Assembly (NCBI RefSeq): GCF_030997045.1
Contig: NZ_CP116899.1
Coordinates: forward strand, 1,798,001 to 1,862,000
Source of the DNA: Microbulbifer sp. TB1203
GTDB lineage: Bacteria > Pseudomonadota > Gammaproteobacteria > Pseudomonadales > Cellvibrionaceae
Reading direction: 5' to 3'
Length of the DNA stretch: 64,000 nt
The notes under the pieces are model-generated. The model worked only from the letters and a program-made list of their open reading frames with translations. It did not search any database and was not told the DNA's origin. Of the stretch, positions 34,493-43,423 are shown piece by piece (positions within the stretch are counted from its first letter, which is position 1; each line of letters starts with the position of its first letter). The position numbers were made by a program, and so were the translations under genes.

Positions 34493-34501
34493 ATTTTTGC
34501 G

Positions 34502-34533
34502 ACAGCAAAAAAGAAGGCCCGCGAATGCGGGCC
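34502..34533 (-). terminator. Terminator of the coiled-coil protein gene
   Basis: On the minus strand GGCCCGC-ATTC-GCGGGCC is followed by TTCTTTTTT. Located between convergent genes. Confidence 0.88.
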
Positions 34534-34544
34534 CTGCGGGATTC

Positions 34545-35540
34545 TCAATCCAGGTGCGACAGCACATACTCCGGATACATCACCAGGCGCGGGCGGGACA
34601 GGCGCCGGCCATCGAAGATAAACACATAGCGCTCCCCGTCGTCGTCGCTGGGAATGGTGCGGCGGAACTTCCAGGTGTTGATCTGGTATACTTGGCGCCC
34701 CGCCTTCACCGGTGCAACCAGGCGGTATTGGTTGTGGCCCAGGAATTCAAACGACAGCGACTCTCCGTGAGAGGGTTCCAGCTCCAGGCTGCGGAAGGTG
34801 TGCTTGCCCTTATCCCCATCCGCCAACAGCTTGTCCAGACGGGTCTTCTCCCGCCGCACATATTCCACCAGCTCCGCGTCCACCTCCCGTTGCGGTTCCG
34901 CGGCCACCTCTTCTTCCGGTTCCGGCTCCGGTTCTACCTTCATCGCGGCCACCGAGGGGGCCGGGACTTCAGGCTTGACAGGAGCGGCTTTCCTGGCCAT
35001 CGCTGCAGCGCGCTTCTCCGCATCCGCCTTGGCCAGCATGGCATTGACCATCTGCTCCACTTTGATCCGCTGCTCGGCGATACGGCTCTCGCTGCGCGAA
35101 ACGGCCTGGCGCGCAACGTTCAGCTGGCCGTTCAGATCGTCGTAGTTGGACTGGATAAACTCGACGCGGCGACTGCGGCTGTCCACTCCGCGCTCCGCCA
35201 TGGAAAAGCCGTGCTTGGCCTTGTTGAACCGGCGCTCACTGTCGGAGCTCTTGTTGAGCTGGTAATCGCGCTCCGCCTGCTGCAGCTCGCGGCGGCTCTC
35301 CTCGTAGTTCTTGCGGGCATCGGCGAGGGACTCCTTGGCGCGTTTCAGCTTGTATTCGTAGGAGACCAGCTCGTTTTCGATGTCCTCGATTTCCACCATG
35401 TGGTTTTCCATCGACTGCTCCATACGTGCCAGTCGATTTTTCTCAGCCGACAGGGATGCCTGGCTCTGCGCCGCGACTTCCACCCCCCAAAATATTGCAA
35501 GACCCGCCAGTATCAGCGAGCTGTACCGCATTACCGTCAT
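34545..35540 (-). CDS. Secreted coiled-coil protein of unknown function
   Basis: About 331 residues. A signal peptide (MRYSSLILAGLAIFWGVEVAAQ) is followed by a long, heptad-rich coiled coil over roughly residues 30-170 (SLSAEKNRLARMEQSMENHMVEIEDIENEL onward), a Glu/Pro-rich linker (EPEPEPEEEVAAEPQ) and a small C-terminal domain (HTFRSLELEPSHGESLSFEFLGHNQYRL ... FIFDGRRLSRPRLVMYPEYVLSHL). I do not recognise the C-terminal domain. The start may be 35540 or the ATG at 35531. It may act as a periplasmic scaffold; this is inference from the coiled coil only. Confidence 0.75.
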   Translation of the reverse strand: MTVMRYSSLILAGLAIFWGVEVAAQSQASLSAEKNRLARMEQSMENHMVEIEDIENELVSYEYKLKRAKESLADARKNYEESRRELQQAERDYQLNKSSDSERRFNKAKHGFSMAERGVDSRSRRVEFIQSNYDDLNGQLNVARQAVSRSESRIAEQRIKVEQMVNAMLAKADAEKRAAAMARKAAPVKPEVPAPSVAAMKVEPEPEPEEEVAAEPQREVDAELVEYVRREKTRLDKLLADGDKGKHTFRSLELEPSHGESLSFEFLGHNQYRLVAPVKAGRQVYQINTWKFRRTIPSDDDGERYVFIFDGRRLSRPRLVMYPEYVLSHLD

Positions 35541-36024
35541 AGTAAAGAACCCGTTACTCGGTTTTTTTGGAATCAGTAGACAAAAAGCGCGCGCGGTCAT
35601 TTTTTAGTCACTAATCGCCATTCGCCGGCGAAGCCCGCTACACGAGGGGACAATTCTACGCAGCAGCCCCCCGGCGGGCAATGACCATCCGACAGATAAG
35701 CTCCAATACGTGATAAATGGCAAGATCATATGCCTGTGGCCGCACGCCAACAGCTTTTTGTGACATTTTTACCATCACAACGCTTGATTTTTCTGTGCAT
35801 GCAAGCATTATGGGTGACAGGGAGAGGATTCCTGAATCCAGTAGGTTTCCGGCCCGGGCGTAAAACATCCCCAGCTGTTCAGTCAGCAAATCTTTAGTTG
35901 CGACCCTGGTGATCCGGTTAACTGCTGTCACTCTTGGACATCCCCCCTCAAGGGCGCCCTACCTTCTTTTCAGCAAACCGCACATGCGGCCTGCAAGGTT
36001 TCTCTTAACCGGAGGTAATTGCCC
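35541..36024. other. Gap of 484 bp without a confident gene
   Basis: A 91-codon minus-strand frame (35656-35931) is open, but it lacks a Shine-Dalgarno and any recognisable domain, and its base composition is lower in GC than neighbouring genes. The right part must hold the promoter of the HPF-like gene, whose GGAGG ribosome site is at 36011. Confidence 0.5.
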
Positions 36025-36372
36025 ATGAAATCTGCGCCCAACGATAACATTGTGTTCCGCGATATCGACAAGTCTCCCACCCTGGCCAACACGGTATCGA
36101 AGAAGTTACATAAGCTGGAACGTTATTGTGGCGAAATCATACGAAGCCGCGTGGTTCTCGAAGCCCCCCACCAACACAAAACCAAAGGAAAGCAGTTCAA
36201 GGCTTCGGTGGAACTCGCGCTCAGCGGTAGCCCCCTCACCATCAGCAACGAAAGCGAATCCATTCACCGTGCGGTGAACGGCGCCTTTGAATCCGCCGAA
36301 CGCTGCCTGAAAGAGCGCAGCGAACGCCGTAAAACGCTACGTCATCAGAGCCTGGATCCAGTCGTCGACTAG
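36025..36372 (+). CDS. Ribosome hibernation promoting factor-like protein (HPF/RaiA family)
   Basis: A 115-residue short-form HPF/YfiA protein. Characteristic features are the basic helix LANTVSKKLHKLERYCGEI, the strand HQHKTKGKQFKASVELAL and the second helix ESIHRAVNGAFESAERCLKERSERRK. Short HPFs bind the 30S subunit near the decoding centre and inactivate ribosomes in stationary phase. The ATG at 36025 has GGAGG nine bases upstream. It is not beside rpoN, where the main hpf gene of gammaproteobacteria usually lies, so it may be a second copy. Confidence 0.85.
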   Translation: MKSAPNDNIVFRDIDKSPTLANTVSKKLHKLERYCGEIIRSRVVLEAPHQHKTKGKQFKASVELALSGSPLTISNESESIHRAVNGAFESAERCLKERSERRKTLRHQSLDPVVD

Positions 36373-36385
36373 ATGGAACATCGGA

Positions 36386-36418
36386 CAAAAAAGGCGGTGC
36401 CCTGCACCGCCTTTTTTA
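36386..36418. terminator. Bidirectional terminator between the HPF-like gene and gor
   Basis: AAAAAAGGCGGTG-CCCTG-CACCGCCTTTTTT, a near-perfect palindrome between convergent genes. Confidence 0.95.
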
Positions 36419-36464
36419 TTGAGACCTGGCCTGGGAGCGATTTTCTGAAGACTCCAAACTGGCG

Positions 36465-37820
36465 CTAAGCAACCGGATTGCGCATGGTGACAAACTCCTC
36501 GGCCGCCGTCGGGTGTATGCCGATGGTCTGGTCGAAGACTGCCTTGGTGGCGCCAGCCTTCAGCGCCACTGCCATCCCCTGGATAATCTCGCCGGCGTCG
36601 GGGCCCACCATATGAACGCCCACTACCCGGTCGGTGTCGGCATCCACCACCAGCTTCATCAGCGTACGCTCGTCGCGCCCACTGACGGTATGCCGCATCG
36701 GCTTGAAATCGGACTTGTAGACCACTACGGAAATACCGGAATCGCGGGCCTCCTCTTCGGAGAGTCCCACAGTGCCGATATTGGGCTGGCAGAATACCGC
36801 GGTGGGAATGTGGTTGTAGTCGATCTCCGCCGGCTGGCCAGTTTGCAAATGCTTGACCAGCGCCATCGCCTCGGCCAGCGCCACAGGCGTCAACTGCGGC
36901 TCCCCGGTGACATCACCGAGGGCGTAAATCGACGGCACACTGGTGCGGAAGTTATCGTCCACTGAGATAGTGCCATCCCGATGCAGCACCACCCCCAGAG
37001 CCTCCAGGCCGAGCCCCCTGGTGTTCGCCACACGGCCGGTGGCATAGAGCACAGTGTCCACCGCCAGGGCGCCGCCGCCGTCCGCTCGCACTAGCAGACT
37101 ACCGTCATCCTGCTTTTCAATTGCTTCAATGCGGTGGTTGAAATGCAACCGCACACCCTTCTTGCCAATCTCGTCGCGCACAAACTCGCGGATATCCCGG
37201 TCAAAGCCACGCAGGAAGAGGTCGCGCCGGTATGAGAGATGGGTCTCGGCTCCCAGCCCGGCGAAGATCCCGGCAAACTCCACGGCGATATAACCGCCCC
37301 CGACCACGAGGATGCGCCGCGGAAATGTCTCCAGGGAAAAAATCTCATTGGAGGTAATGGCGTACTCGCGACCGGGAAACTCCGGCACATACGGCCAACT
37401 GCCGGTGGCCACAAGAATGCGTTCGGCGGTGTACACCCGATCATCCACTGCAACCTGGTGGAGACCTTCAACACGGGCGCGGCCGTCGACTACCAGCACA
37501 CCGGCATTGGCCAGCAGGTTGCGATAGATGCCGTTGAGTCGGGTGATTTCCGCTGCGTTGTTGTCGCGGAGGATCGGCCAGTCAAAGTCGGCGGTCTTGC
37601 CCCGCCAGCCATAAGCAGCGGAATCCTCGAAGGACTCGCTGTAACTGCTGGCATAGACAAACAGTTTCTTCGGCACACAGCCCACATTGACGCAGGTACC
37701 GCCCATATAGCGATCCTCCGCCACCGCCACGCGCATGCCCGCCGCTGCTGCCATGCGGGCTGCGCGCACGCCCCCGGACCCGGCACCGATCACAAATAAA
37801 TCAAATTCGAATTCCGACAA
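36465..37820 (-). CDS. gor: Glutathione-disulfide reductase
   Basis: A 451-residue NADPH-dependent flavoenzyme that keeps glutathione reduced. The FAD fold is FVIGAGSGGVRAAR, the redox-active disulfide is Cys43-Cys48 (GGTCVNVGCVPKK), the NADPH fold is ILVVGGGYIAVEFAGI, and the C-terminal catalytic His436-Glu441 pair is in GIHPTAAEEFVTMR. The length matches E. coli Gor (450). The start is TTG with GGGAG six bases upstream. It acts in the same glutathione economy as GloB. Confidence 0.96.
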   Translation of the reverse strand: MSEFEFDLFVIGAGSGGVRAARMAAAAGMRVAVAEDRYMGGTCVNVGCVPKKLFVYASSYSESFEDSAAYGWRGKTADFDWPILRDNNAAEITRLNGIYRNLLANAGVLVVDGRARVEGLHQVAVDDRVYTAERILVATGSWPYVPEFPGREYAITSNEIFSLETFPRRILVVGGGYIAVEFAGIFAGLGAETHLSYRRDLFLRGFDRDIREFVRDEIGKKGVRLHFNHRIEAIEKQDDGSLLVRADGGGALAVDTVLYATGRVANTRGLGLEALGVVLHRDGTISVDDNFRTSVPSIYALGDVTGEPQLTPVALAEAMALVKHLQTGQPAEIDYNHIPTAVFCQPNIGTVGLSEEEARDSGISVVVYKSDFKPMRHTVSGRDERTLMKLVVDADTDRVVGVHMVGPDAGEIIQGMAVALKAGATKAVFDQTIGIHPTAAEEFVTMRNPVA

Positions 37821-38045
37821 GGTGAACTCCCGTTACTCGTGCAGTGTATCCAAACAACACCGGCAAACTGCCGACGTTCTATCCAATTTAACGCGACGAA
37901 CGATTTCCCAAAAAGCAATTGGTACAATAATGACTATTTTTACCTTTTAGTCGTTGACTTCAGCTTACACTTTCGCTATTCATGTGATGCTTGTCACAAA
38001 AATAAGCTTGGTAGCGAAAAACAACAAAATATAGGCGATACAGAA

Positions 38046-38546
38046 ATGGACACCCTCACTTTCCCTATCCAGCGAGCTTTCTGGTTTCTCTGCCTTCTGA
38101 TGGTCAGCGGTATCAGCAACGCCAAAACACACCCTTCATACCTCACCCCGGAATACTGCGAGAGCCTGGTGGAGCAGTTTGTCGGCTCGGGTATGCGAAG
38201 CCTGGACAAGTATGTCAATGAGAATTTCAACCCAGCGTATCGGGGGGGCATTCGCAATACCATTCAGTTCCTGGAGCAGCGCTCGGCATGGCTCAAGGAA
38301 TGCGACGATTACCTGATCGACACCGCGCAGGGCAACGTTTTCTACAGCAGCGAAATCAGCCGGAAAATATTTACCGCGATGGACGCCCTGGCCAAAGAGC
38401 TGCAGCATGTGCGTCAGGGTGTCGAATACCCCGATGACGCAGGAAACAACAACCCCGCGCCCTTTATCAAGCGCCGCTATGAAACGCTGGCGCAACTGGT
38501 GGATCGGCATCATACGCGCATGCTGATGAAGAAGCAGTTCCGGTAA
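38046..38546 (+). CDS. Small secreted protein of unknown function
   Basis: A 166-residue protein with a signal peptide (AFWFLCLLMVSGISNA, cut near residue 26) and a mature helical domain containing two cysteines (PEYCESLVE and LKECDDYLI) that could form a disulfide. No family is recognised. The frame is open 207 bases further upstream, but that stretch is AT-rich and unlike coding DNA here; the ATG at 38046 gives a normal signal peptide. It stands alone, divergent from gor. Confidence 0.7.
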   Translation: MDTLTFPIQRAFWFLCLLMVSGISNAKTHPSYLTPEYCESLVEQFVGSGMRSLDKYVNENFNPAYRGGIRNTIQFLEQRSAWLKECDDYLIDTAQGNVFYSSEISRKIFTAMDALAKELQHVRQGVEYPDDAGNNNPAPFIKRRYETLAQLVDRHHTRMLMKKQFR

Positions 38547-38692
38547 ACGGTACCCCGGTGGTCCAAGCGATAAATTCTGTAACCAATCTCTTCACCCAGG
38601 CCGCACGGCAGGGAAAAAACTGCAAGACTCGCAGGGCTTTTCCAACACAGTACCGGGGTGTGAGTTAGTTACCGAATCTACCGCCTGAACCC

Positions 38693-39781
38693 CTAAAGCT
38701 TGTTTTGTTCCGGCTGGAGGGCCGCGCCGCTGCCGACGAAGCGCTCCTTCAGGCTGCTGGCGATGCGTTTGGTCAGAGCGCCCAGACGCGGGCGCTGTTT
38801 TTCCGAAAACGGAATCGGCCTACAGCCCTGGATCGCCGCCAGACCAATGCGAGCCATAAACAGGCTGGCGCCCATTCCCTGGCCCAGGCGCGCGGAGACA
38901 CTGCTCAGAACGCTGTCTCCCACCAGTTCCGGCCACAACTCGCTCACCGCATATTCACTGGCGCCGCTGTAGGCAACCAGTGCCAGCACTTTCTTGAACA
39001 GCCGCCAGCGGACTACCACCGACGGTCGCACGCCGTAGATCTGCGCGACGTCGTCGATCATGCGCAGGGACTGGCGCAACGCTACCAGTACATCGATGGT
39101 GGCAAAGGGGCTCAAACCCACCAGGGCGCCGGTGGTAGTTGCGTGGCGCACGATGCGCCGCAGCGCCTCTTGGTCCAGCGCCTCAAAGAAAGTCACCTCC
39201 AAGTGCTGCAGGAACTCGCTGCTGTCGTAGTAGTCCGGCGCCTCGTCCAGTACCCGGCTCAACAACACACCCTGCGGCTCGCCGGCAAAGTGCTGCTGCA
39301 GTTCCCGGCGAAACGGCGGCACTTCCCCGGCACTGCGGCAATCGCGCAATTCCCGGGCTCGCCCCTGGATTTTCTCCAGCTTGCGCAGCGGCCGACCGGC
39401 GCGAAAATATTCCCACACCGCACTGATAATAGTGATGCCAAAAAACGCGATTATCGTGCCCGCCAGCACTCCCAGACTCCAGTGCCTGTCCATCGCCCAA
39501 GTAAACAGTTGGCGTAGCTCCCAGCCCACAGCCCCACCGGCGAGCCCCAGCGCCGCCAACAGCGCCGGCTTCCACAGGCGCAGGCGGAATACCGGCAGGC
39601 GCAGCTCGGAAAAGGACACCCGGTCCGGCAGGGACTCGCCGGTGGTGATGGAGCGCGGCAGCTCCTCTGCCTCTTCCTCCAGGGCCTCCACCCGGGTGGA
39701 GGCCCGCTGGGGGGAAACGGATTCCGGTTCATCCAGAGATTCGATGCGCGTCCGCCGACGCCCGCCGGTCTCTCCATTCAT
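38693..39781 (-). CDS. ycjF: YcjF-family membrane protein (DUF697/TIGR01620)
   Basis: A 362-residue protein with two membrane helices at about residues 73-92 and 102-124, flanked by a charged N-terminal domain (GGRRRTRIESLDEPESV), and a C-terminal DUF697-like region (TTTGALVGLSPFATIDVLVALRQSLRMIDDVAQIYG). The ATG at 39781 overlaps the ycjX stop as TGATG, so the pair is translationally coupled. In E. coli, ycjXF is induced by heat and envelope stress, with function unsettled. The frame is open further upstream, but that part is antisense-frame noise inside ycjX. Confidence 0.88.
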   Translation of the reverse strand: MNGETGGRRRTRIESLDEPESVSPQRASTRVEALEEEAEELPRSITTGESLPDRVSFSELRLPVFRLRLWKPALLAALGLAGGAVGWELRQLFTWAMDRHWSLGVLAGTIIAFFGITIISAVWEYFRAGRPLRKLEKIQGRARELRDCRSAGEVPPFRRELQQHFAGEPQGVLLSRVLDEAPDYYDSSEFLQHLEVTFFEALDQEALRRIVRHATTTGALVGLSPFATIDVLVALRQSLRMIDDVAQIYGVRPSVVVRWRLFKKVLALVAYSGASEYAVSELWPELVGDSVLSSVSARLGQGMGASLFMARIGLAAIQGCRPIPFSEKQRPRLGALTKRIASSLKERFVGSGAALQPEQNKL

Positions 39782-41199
39782 CACACTTTGTCTCCCAGCA
39801 GCAGATTCAGCAACGCGTCGACGCGGATATGGGGAATACCCTGGCCCGCGCCCATCCCCGCCGGCGGGCGCAACTGCGGTGGAGCGGCGCCGGCATAGTG
39901 CTGCCACTCCTCTCCGGCGCGGGGCACATGGGCAAAGATTTCCGCATTTTCGAACCCCAGGTAGTGCCCCTCCATATCGTGTCCCACCAGCATGCGGCGG
40001 CCTTCCCGTTGACTCTCGTTGGAACAGCGCACTGCAGCGATGGCCTCGCAGAAAAGCGGCAAGCCGCGGTGATGGGCGCCGGCGAATGCCTGCTGCAACT
40101 GCTGCCCCAGGAGCTGGCGCAGGGCGTCGTGGTCCGCGGCCAGCACCTGGTCCACTTTGGTGGCGGCGAATACCAACCGGTCCACCCGCGGCCGCCACAG
40201 TTTGCTCAGAGGGCCGGAGCGGCCGTAGCGAAAAGTGTCGGCGATATGGCCGAAGGCGAGGCGCATATCATCCAGTGCCTGCTCGCCGGCATAGAGGGTT
40301 CCGATCATATCCACCAGGACCAGTTGCCGATCCAGGTGACGGAAATGGCTCTCCGCAAAGGGGGCCACCTGCTCGCGCAAATAATCCCGGTAGCGCTGCG
40401 CCAGGTATTGGTAGTTGCTCTCCGCCGGCAGCGCCTCTAACTGGTCGCGCCTGTGGCCGCGCAGATCCAGCAGCGGCAGTACGCCGTAATTTTCACCGTC
40501 GAGCAGCGCGCGTCCCGGCTGCAAATAACTGAGCTTGCGCTGGCTGCGGCAGTCGAGCAGGAACTGGCGGTAGTCCCGCCATAAGGCGTCGAGCCGGCCC
40601 GGCTCTGCGGTTGCCTCCGGCGCCAGGCCGGCCAGTTGCGAAACCAGCTGCGGCGCCATTCCGGCGCGGGAGTCGGCGCCGATGATATGACTCTGCTGGC
40701 GGCACCAGTCATCGTAATCCAATCGCAGCATCGGCAGGTCCATCAGCCATTCGCCCGGATAATCGCGCAATTCCAGGACCAGTGTCCGAGTGCTGGGGCG
40801 ACCCAACCGGTGCCGCCGGCGCAGGTGGATATGCAGCTCGAGAGCGGACAGCTCACGGGTGGATTCGGGCCAGCGCGGTGGCTGCGCCAGCAGCGCCTGC
40901 AGGCACTGCTCGTATTCGAAGGGCGGCTGACCGCTGTCCAAGGCCGGCTTGATCTCCGCACCCAACAGGTCGCCGTTCAGGGCCGGGGCGAAGCCGGGCA
41001 GTTGGGCCTTATGCGGGTGCTTCAACTGGTGGATCAGGCTGGTGATCAGGGTGGATTTACCGGCGCCACTGAGACCGGTGATGCCGATACAAACGCGCCG
41101 GTCGAGCAGCCGCTCGGCGGCCCAGTGGGACTTTTCCCGCGCCTCACGGCGCCATTGGCGTACTTTGCCTTTCAGGCGCGCACTACGGCTGTCGCTCAT
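39781..41199 (-). CDS. ycjX: YcjX-family P-loop NTPase
   Basis: A 472-residue GTPase-like protein with Walker A GITGLSGAGKSTL (about residues 39-51) and the family blocks LVLELRDYPGEWLMDLPML and LVDMIGTLYAGEQALDDM. The YcjX family carries a modified G domain. It is coupled to ycjF downstream and starts 10 bp after the DUF2807 gene stop, so the three are probably one transcript. The ribosome-binding site is weak, consistent with coupling. Confidence 0.9.
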   Translation of the reverse strand: MSDSRSARLKGKVRQWRREAREKSHWAAERLLDRRVCIGITGLSGAGKSTLITSLIHQLKHPHKAQLPGFAPALNGDLLGAEIKPALDSGQPPFEYEQCLQALLAQPPRWPESTRELSALELHIHLRRRHRLGRPSTRTLVLELRDYPGEWLMDLPMLRLDYDDWCRQQSHIIGADSRAGMAPQLVSQLAGLAPEATAEPGRLDALWRDYRQFLLDCRSQRKLSYLQPGRALLDGENYGVLPLLDLRGHRRDQLEALPAESNYQYLAQRYRDYLREQVAPFAESHFRHLDRQLVLVDMIGTLYAGEQALDDMRLAFGHIADTFRYGRSGPLSKLWRPRVDRLVFAATKVDQVLAADHDALRQLLGQQLQQAFAGAHHRGLPLFCEAIAAVRCSNESQREGRRMLVGHDMEGHYLGFENAEIFAHVPRAGEEWQHYAGAAPPQLRPPAGMGAGQGIPHIRVDALLNLLLGDKV

Positions 41200-41209
41200 A
41201 AGGAGGGGG

Positions 41210-42010
41210 TCACTCCACCAACGCCACGTCGCCGGAGCCCATCACCGAGAAGGAATCCCTGCCGGGGCGTCGCAGCACCACATCGCCGGAGCCCATGATC
41301 GATCCACCGGCACTCTTCGCCTGCAGGCCGCGGCCGACAAAATCGCCGGACCCCATCAGGCCGATGTCCAGCTCTCCCACGCGGCCCCCCACTACCATGT
41401 CGCCGGAACCCGTAATATTCGCCGCCAGCGTCTCCCCGGCAAAGCTGTCCAGGCGCATGTCACCGGAGCCCCTGATAGAGGTTTCACCGCGCACTGCCAG
41501 GACCGTTCCCAGCAGCAGGTCGCCGGAGCCGGTGAGGGATGCAGAGAGAGACTCGGCGGCCACCTTGTTCACTTTCAGTGTGCCGGAACCGGTGACCCGC
41601 AGCTCCAGGTTTTCACTCTCCAGGGTGTCCGCACGGACCTCCCCGGAACCGGTGACCACGACCGCATCCACCACCGGCAGAGTGACGCGAAAGCGAACGG
41701 ACGACTCATCGCTGACGCTGATCACGCCGAAAAAGAACTTTCGCTCCGGCTCCACCGACAGTTCCAGGGACTCGCCGCGCAATTCGGCCTTCACATGGGG
41801 CATGGCCTCCTCAGAGCCGGTGGCTATCACTTCGAAGCCATCTCCCTGCACCAGTTCCAGACTGGAGCTCCCCTCGAGGACGACGCGGGTAAAACCCGAC
41901 AGGGGGAACTGCCTGCTGGTGGCCTCTTCCGCGCGGATGCCGCCGGCCAGGGTTGCCGCCAGCAGCAACAGCGCCGCCAGGGGAGCGGTCAGGTAGGATT
42001 TTGTGATCAT
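41210..42010 (-). CDS. Secreted DUF2807 (GIN domain) protein
   Basis: A 266-residue protein with a signal peptide (APLAALLLLAATLAGGIRA, cut near 27) and a repetitive right-handed beta-helix-like domain. The motif (T/R/M)GSG(D/E/T) occurs eight times between about residue 120 and the end, spaced by about 18-22 residues, as in head GIN-domain proteins. Family members are extracytoplasmic, probably adhesive or cell-envelope proteins. The ATG at 42010 has AGAGGA upstream. Followed closely by ycjX. Confidence 0.88.
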   Translation of the reverse strand: MITKSYLTAPLAALLLLAATLAGGIRAEEATSRQFPLSGFTRVVLEGSSSLELVQGDGFEVIATGSEEAMPHVKAELRGESLELSVEPERKFFFGVISVSDESSVRFRVTLPVVDAVVVTGSGEVRADTLESENLELRVTGSGTLKVNKVAAESLSASLTGSGDLLLGTVLAVRGETSIRGSGDMRLDSFAGETLAANITGSGDMVVGGRVGELDIGLMGSGDFVGRGLQAKSAGGSIMGSGDVVLRRPGRDSFSVMGSGDVALVE

Positions 42011-42100
42011 GGATTCCTCTCGATCTGAAGTTGCCGACACTGCCATATAGACGAACCGCCGGGTCATCCTGGATGCAGGCCGGGGACAACTTTACCGGAT

Positions 42101-42523
42101 TCAGCCGCAATTCGCTTCGCTGTGACCCATGTCCACCAGGGCCTCGCGTATCTTGCGCGCCTCCGCTGCGAGCGCCTCGGCGTCGGCGGGCTTTTGCTTG
42201 GAGAAATCGAAATCCCCCAGCGCCTCCACCGGAATCAGGTGGATATGGGTGTGCGGCACCTCCAGGCCCGCCACCATCACCCCCACCCGCTTGGGCTGGT
42301 AGACCGCCTTGAGACCCTTGGCGACCTTCTGCGACACCCGCATGAGGTGGGCGGCGGTCTCCTCCGGCACATCGTCCCAGTGATTCACCTCCTCCACCGG
42401 GATCACCAGGCAGTGACCCGACCTGATGGGCGCGATTGTCATAATCGCCACCGCCTGCTCGTCGCGCCAGATAAAATGCCCGGGCAGATCGCCATTGATA
42501 ATCTGAGTAAAGATGCTCGCCAT
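42101..42523 (-). CDS. HIT-family nucleotide hydrolase/transferase
   Basis: A 140-residue histidine-triad protein. The HxHxH motif is in VPHTHIHLIP (about residues 96-105), and the N-terminal FTQIINGDLPGHFIWRDEQ and IRSGHCLVIPVEEVNHW blocks are typical. Relatives hydrolyse AMP-linked substrates such as adenosine phosphoramidate. The ATG at 42523 has AGGGG six bases upstream. Confidence 0.93.
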   Translation of the reverse strand: MASIFTQIINGDLPGHFIWRDEQAVAIMTIAPIRSGHCLVIPVEEVNHWDDVPEETAAHLMRVSQKVAKGLKAVYQPKRVGVMVAGLEVPHTHIHLIPVEALGDFDFSKQKPADAEALAAEARKIREALVDMGHSEANCG

Positions 42524-43039
42524 GTCAGCCCCTTGATTAACGGGTGGGAAGAGGGACACCCCCTCCCCAGATAGGTCAGTCCGGAGTGCGGGCCCACGGA
42601 CCCGCCGGTCTGCGCAAGTCTATCAGCCTGGAAAAAAAGTGCAGCTGCCCGCTTCACTGCCCCGGAGTCGTCCCTTTCCACTCCGGTGGCAAAGGCCGGC
42701 GCACGCGTCGTCTTTCCGTGGCTATCGGCAGACAATCGCAAATCACTCGTCCTTTGCCCGCTAACCGATTGATGGCAAAGCCAAAAAGAAGCGGCGGGAA
42801 AACAGCGCGCACCTATTCCCAAAACCCCTATTTTAATGCAGTAAAACAACCCGACGAACAAGATGACAATTTTCTGGAGTGCCGTTGGCAGTATTGGTGT
42901 TATGCCTTAGGCTCCCCCCATAACGTTGTTACGCATGGAGCCCGGCATTCGCCAGCTTGCCCTTGCCGCTTTTTTCAAGCTCCGCGGAAAAATCTGTTCC
43001 AGTTATTTTTAGCTTTAACTTCTCTTGGGGGGAAGCGAT
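42524..43039. other. Gap of 516 bp without a recognisable gene
   Basis: Open frames here have no signal, domain or ribosome-binding site. The left part should hold the HIT gene promoter, the right part the promoter of the globin-like gene (a GGGGGGAAG ribosome site is at about 43027-43035). Nothing else is evident. Confidence 0.5.
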
Positions 43040-43399
43040 ATGCAAAGCCTGTTAGATCAGGTCGGCGGCTCTCGAATTGTCAACCGTACCGTCAGTGAGT
43101 TTTACCAGGCAATCGGCCGACACCTTTCCAGCTTCGAATCCTGCGACCACAAGAAACAACAAAGCCGACAAGCCCAGTTTCTCAACCACGCGCTGTCCGC
43201 ACAGCCGGAACCAATCCATTCAGCCCGCGCCAGCTTTCTCGCCCAGGGACTCGACTCCCCCCTGTTTGGGGCATTGCTGGAGTTCATCGAGGCCCGGCTT
43301 ATCGAGCTGGGATTCACCTGCCAGCTGAGCAGGCGCCTGGTGGAAACCGCCGGCGACCTGTATCTCAGCTGCGAGCAGGATCTCTCCATCGCCTGCTGA
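43040..43399 (+). CDS. Truncated-globin-like small protein
   Basis: A 119-residue, mostly helical protein. The start MQSLLDQVGGSRIVNRTVSEFYQAI resembles the pre-A/A-B helices of group I truncated haemoglobins (L-Y-x-x-L-G-G-x-x-x-I-x-x-x-V-x-x-F-Y), and RQAQFLNHALSAQP resembles the E helix (Q-x-x-F-L-x-x-x-L-G-G-P). At the place where the proximal haem-binding histidine should lie, the sequence reads SARASFLAQGLDSPLF with no well-aligned histidine. It may therefore be a haem-less relative. The ATG at 43040 has GGGGGAAG upstream. Confidence 0.55.
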   Translation: MQSLLDQVGGSRIVNRTVSEFYQAIGRHLSSFESCDHKKQQSRQAQFLNHALSAQPEPIHSARASFLAQGLDSPLFGALLEFIEARLIELGFTCQLSRRLVETAGDLYLSCEQDLSIAC

Positions 43400-43423
43400 G
43401 GCCTCCTGCCCCCCCTACCCTTA

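Noticed and set aside
35656..35931. 91-codon minus-strand open frame
   Set aside because: No ribosome-binding site, signal, domain or homologue recognised, and the sequence reads like a promoter region for the gene on the other strand.
39782..40198. 139-residue N-terminal extension of YcjF
   Set aside because: It lies entirely inside ycjX in another frame, is Arg/Gly/Pro-rich nonsense, and the ATG at 39781 forms a TGATG coupling with ycjX.
41210..42010. Regular TCGCCGGAGCC-like spacing on the plus strand as a DNA repeat array
   Set aside because: It is explained by the repeated GSGD codons of the DUF2807 protein.
42544..43098. 184-codon plus-strand open frame upstream of the globin-like gene
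   Set aside because: No recognisable domain or start signal; it overlaps the better supported globin-like gene in another frame.
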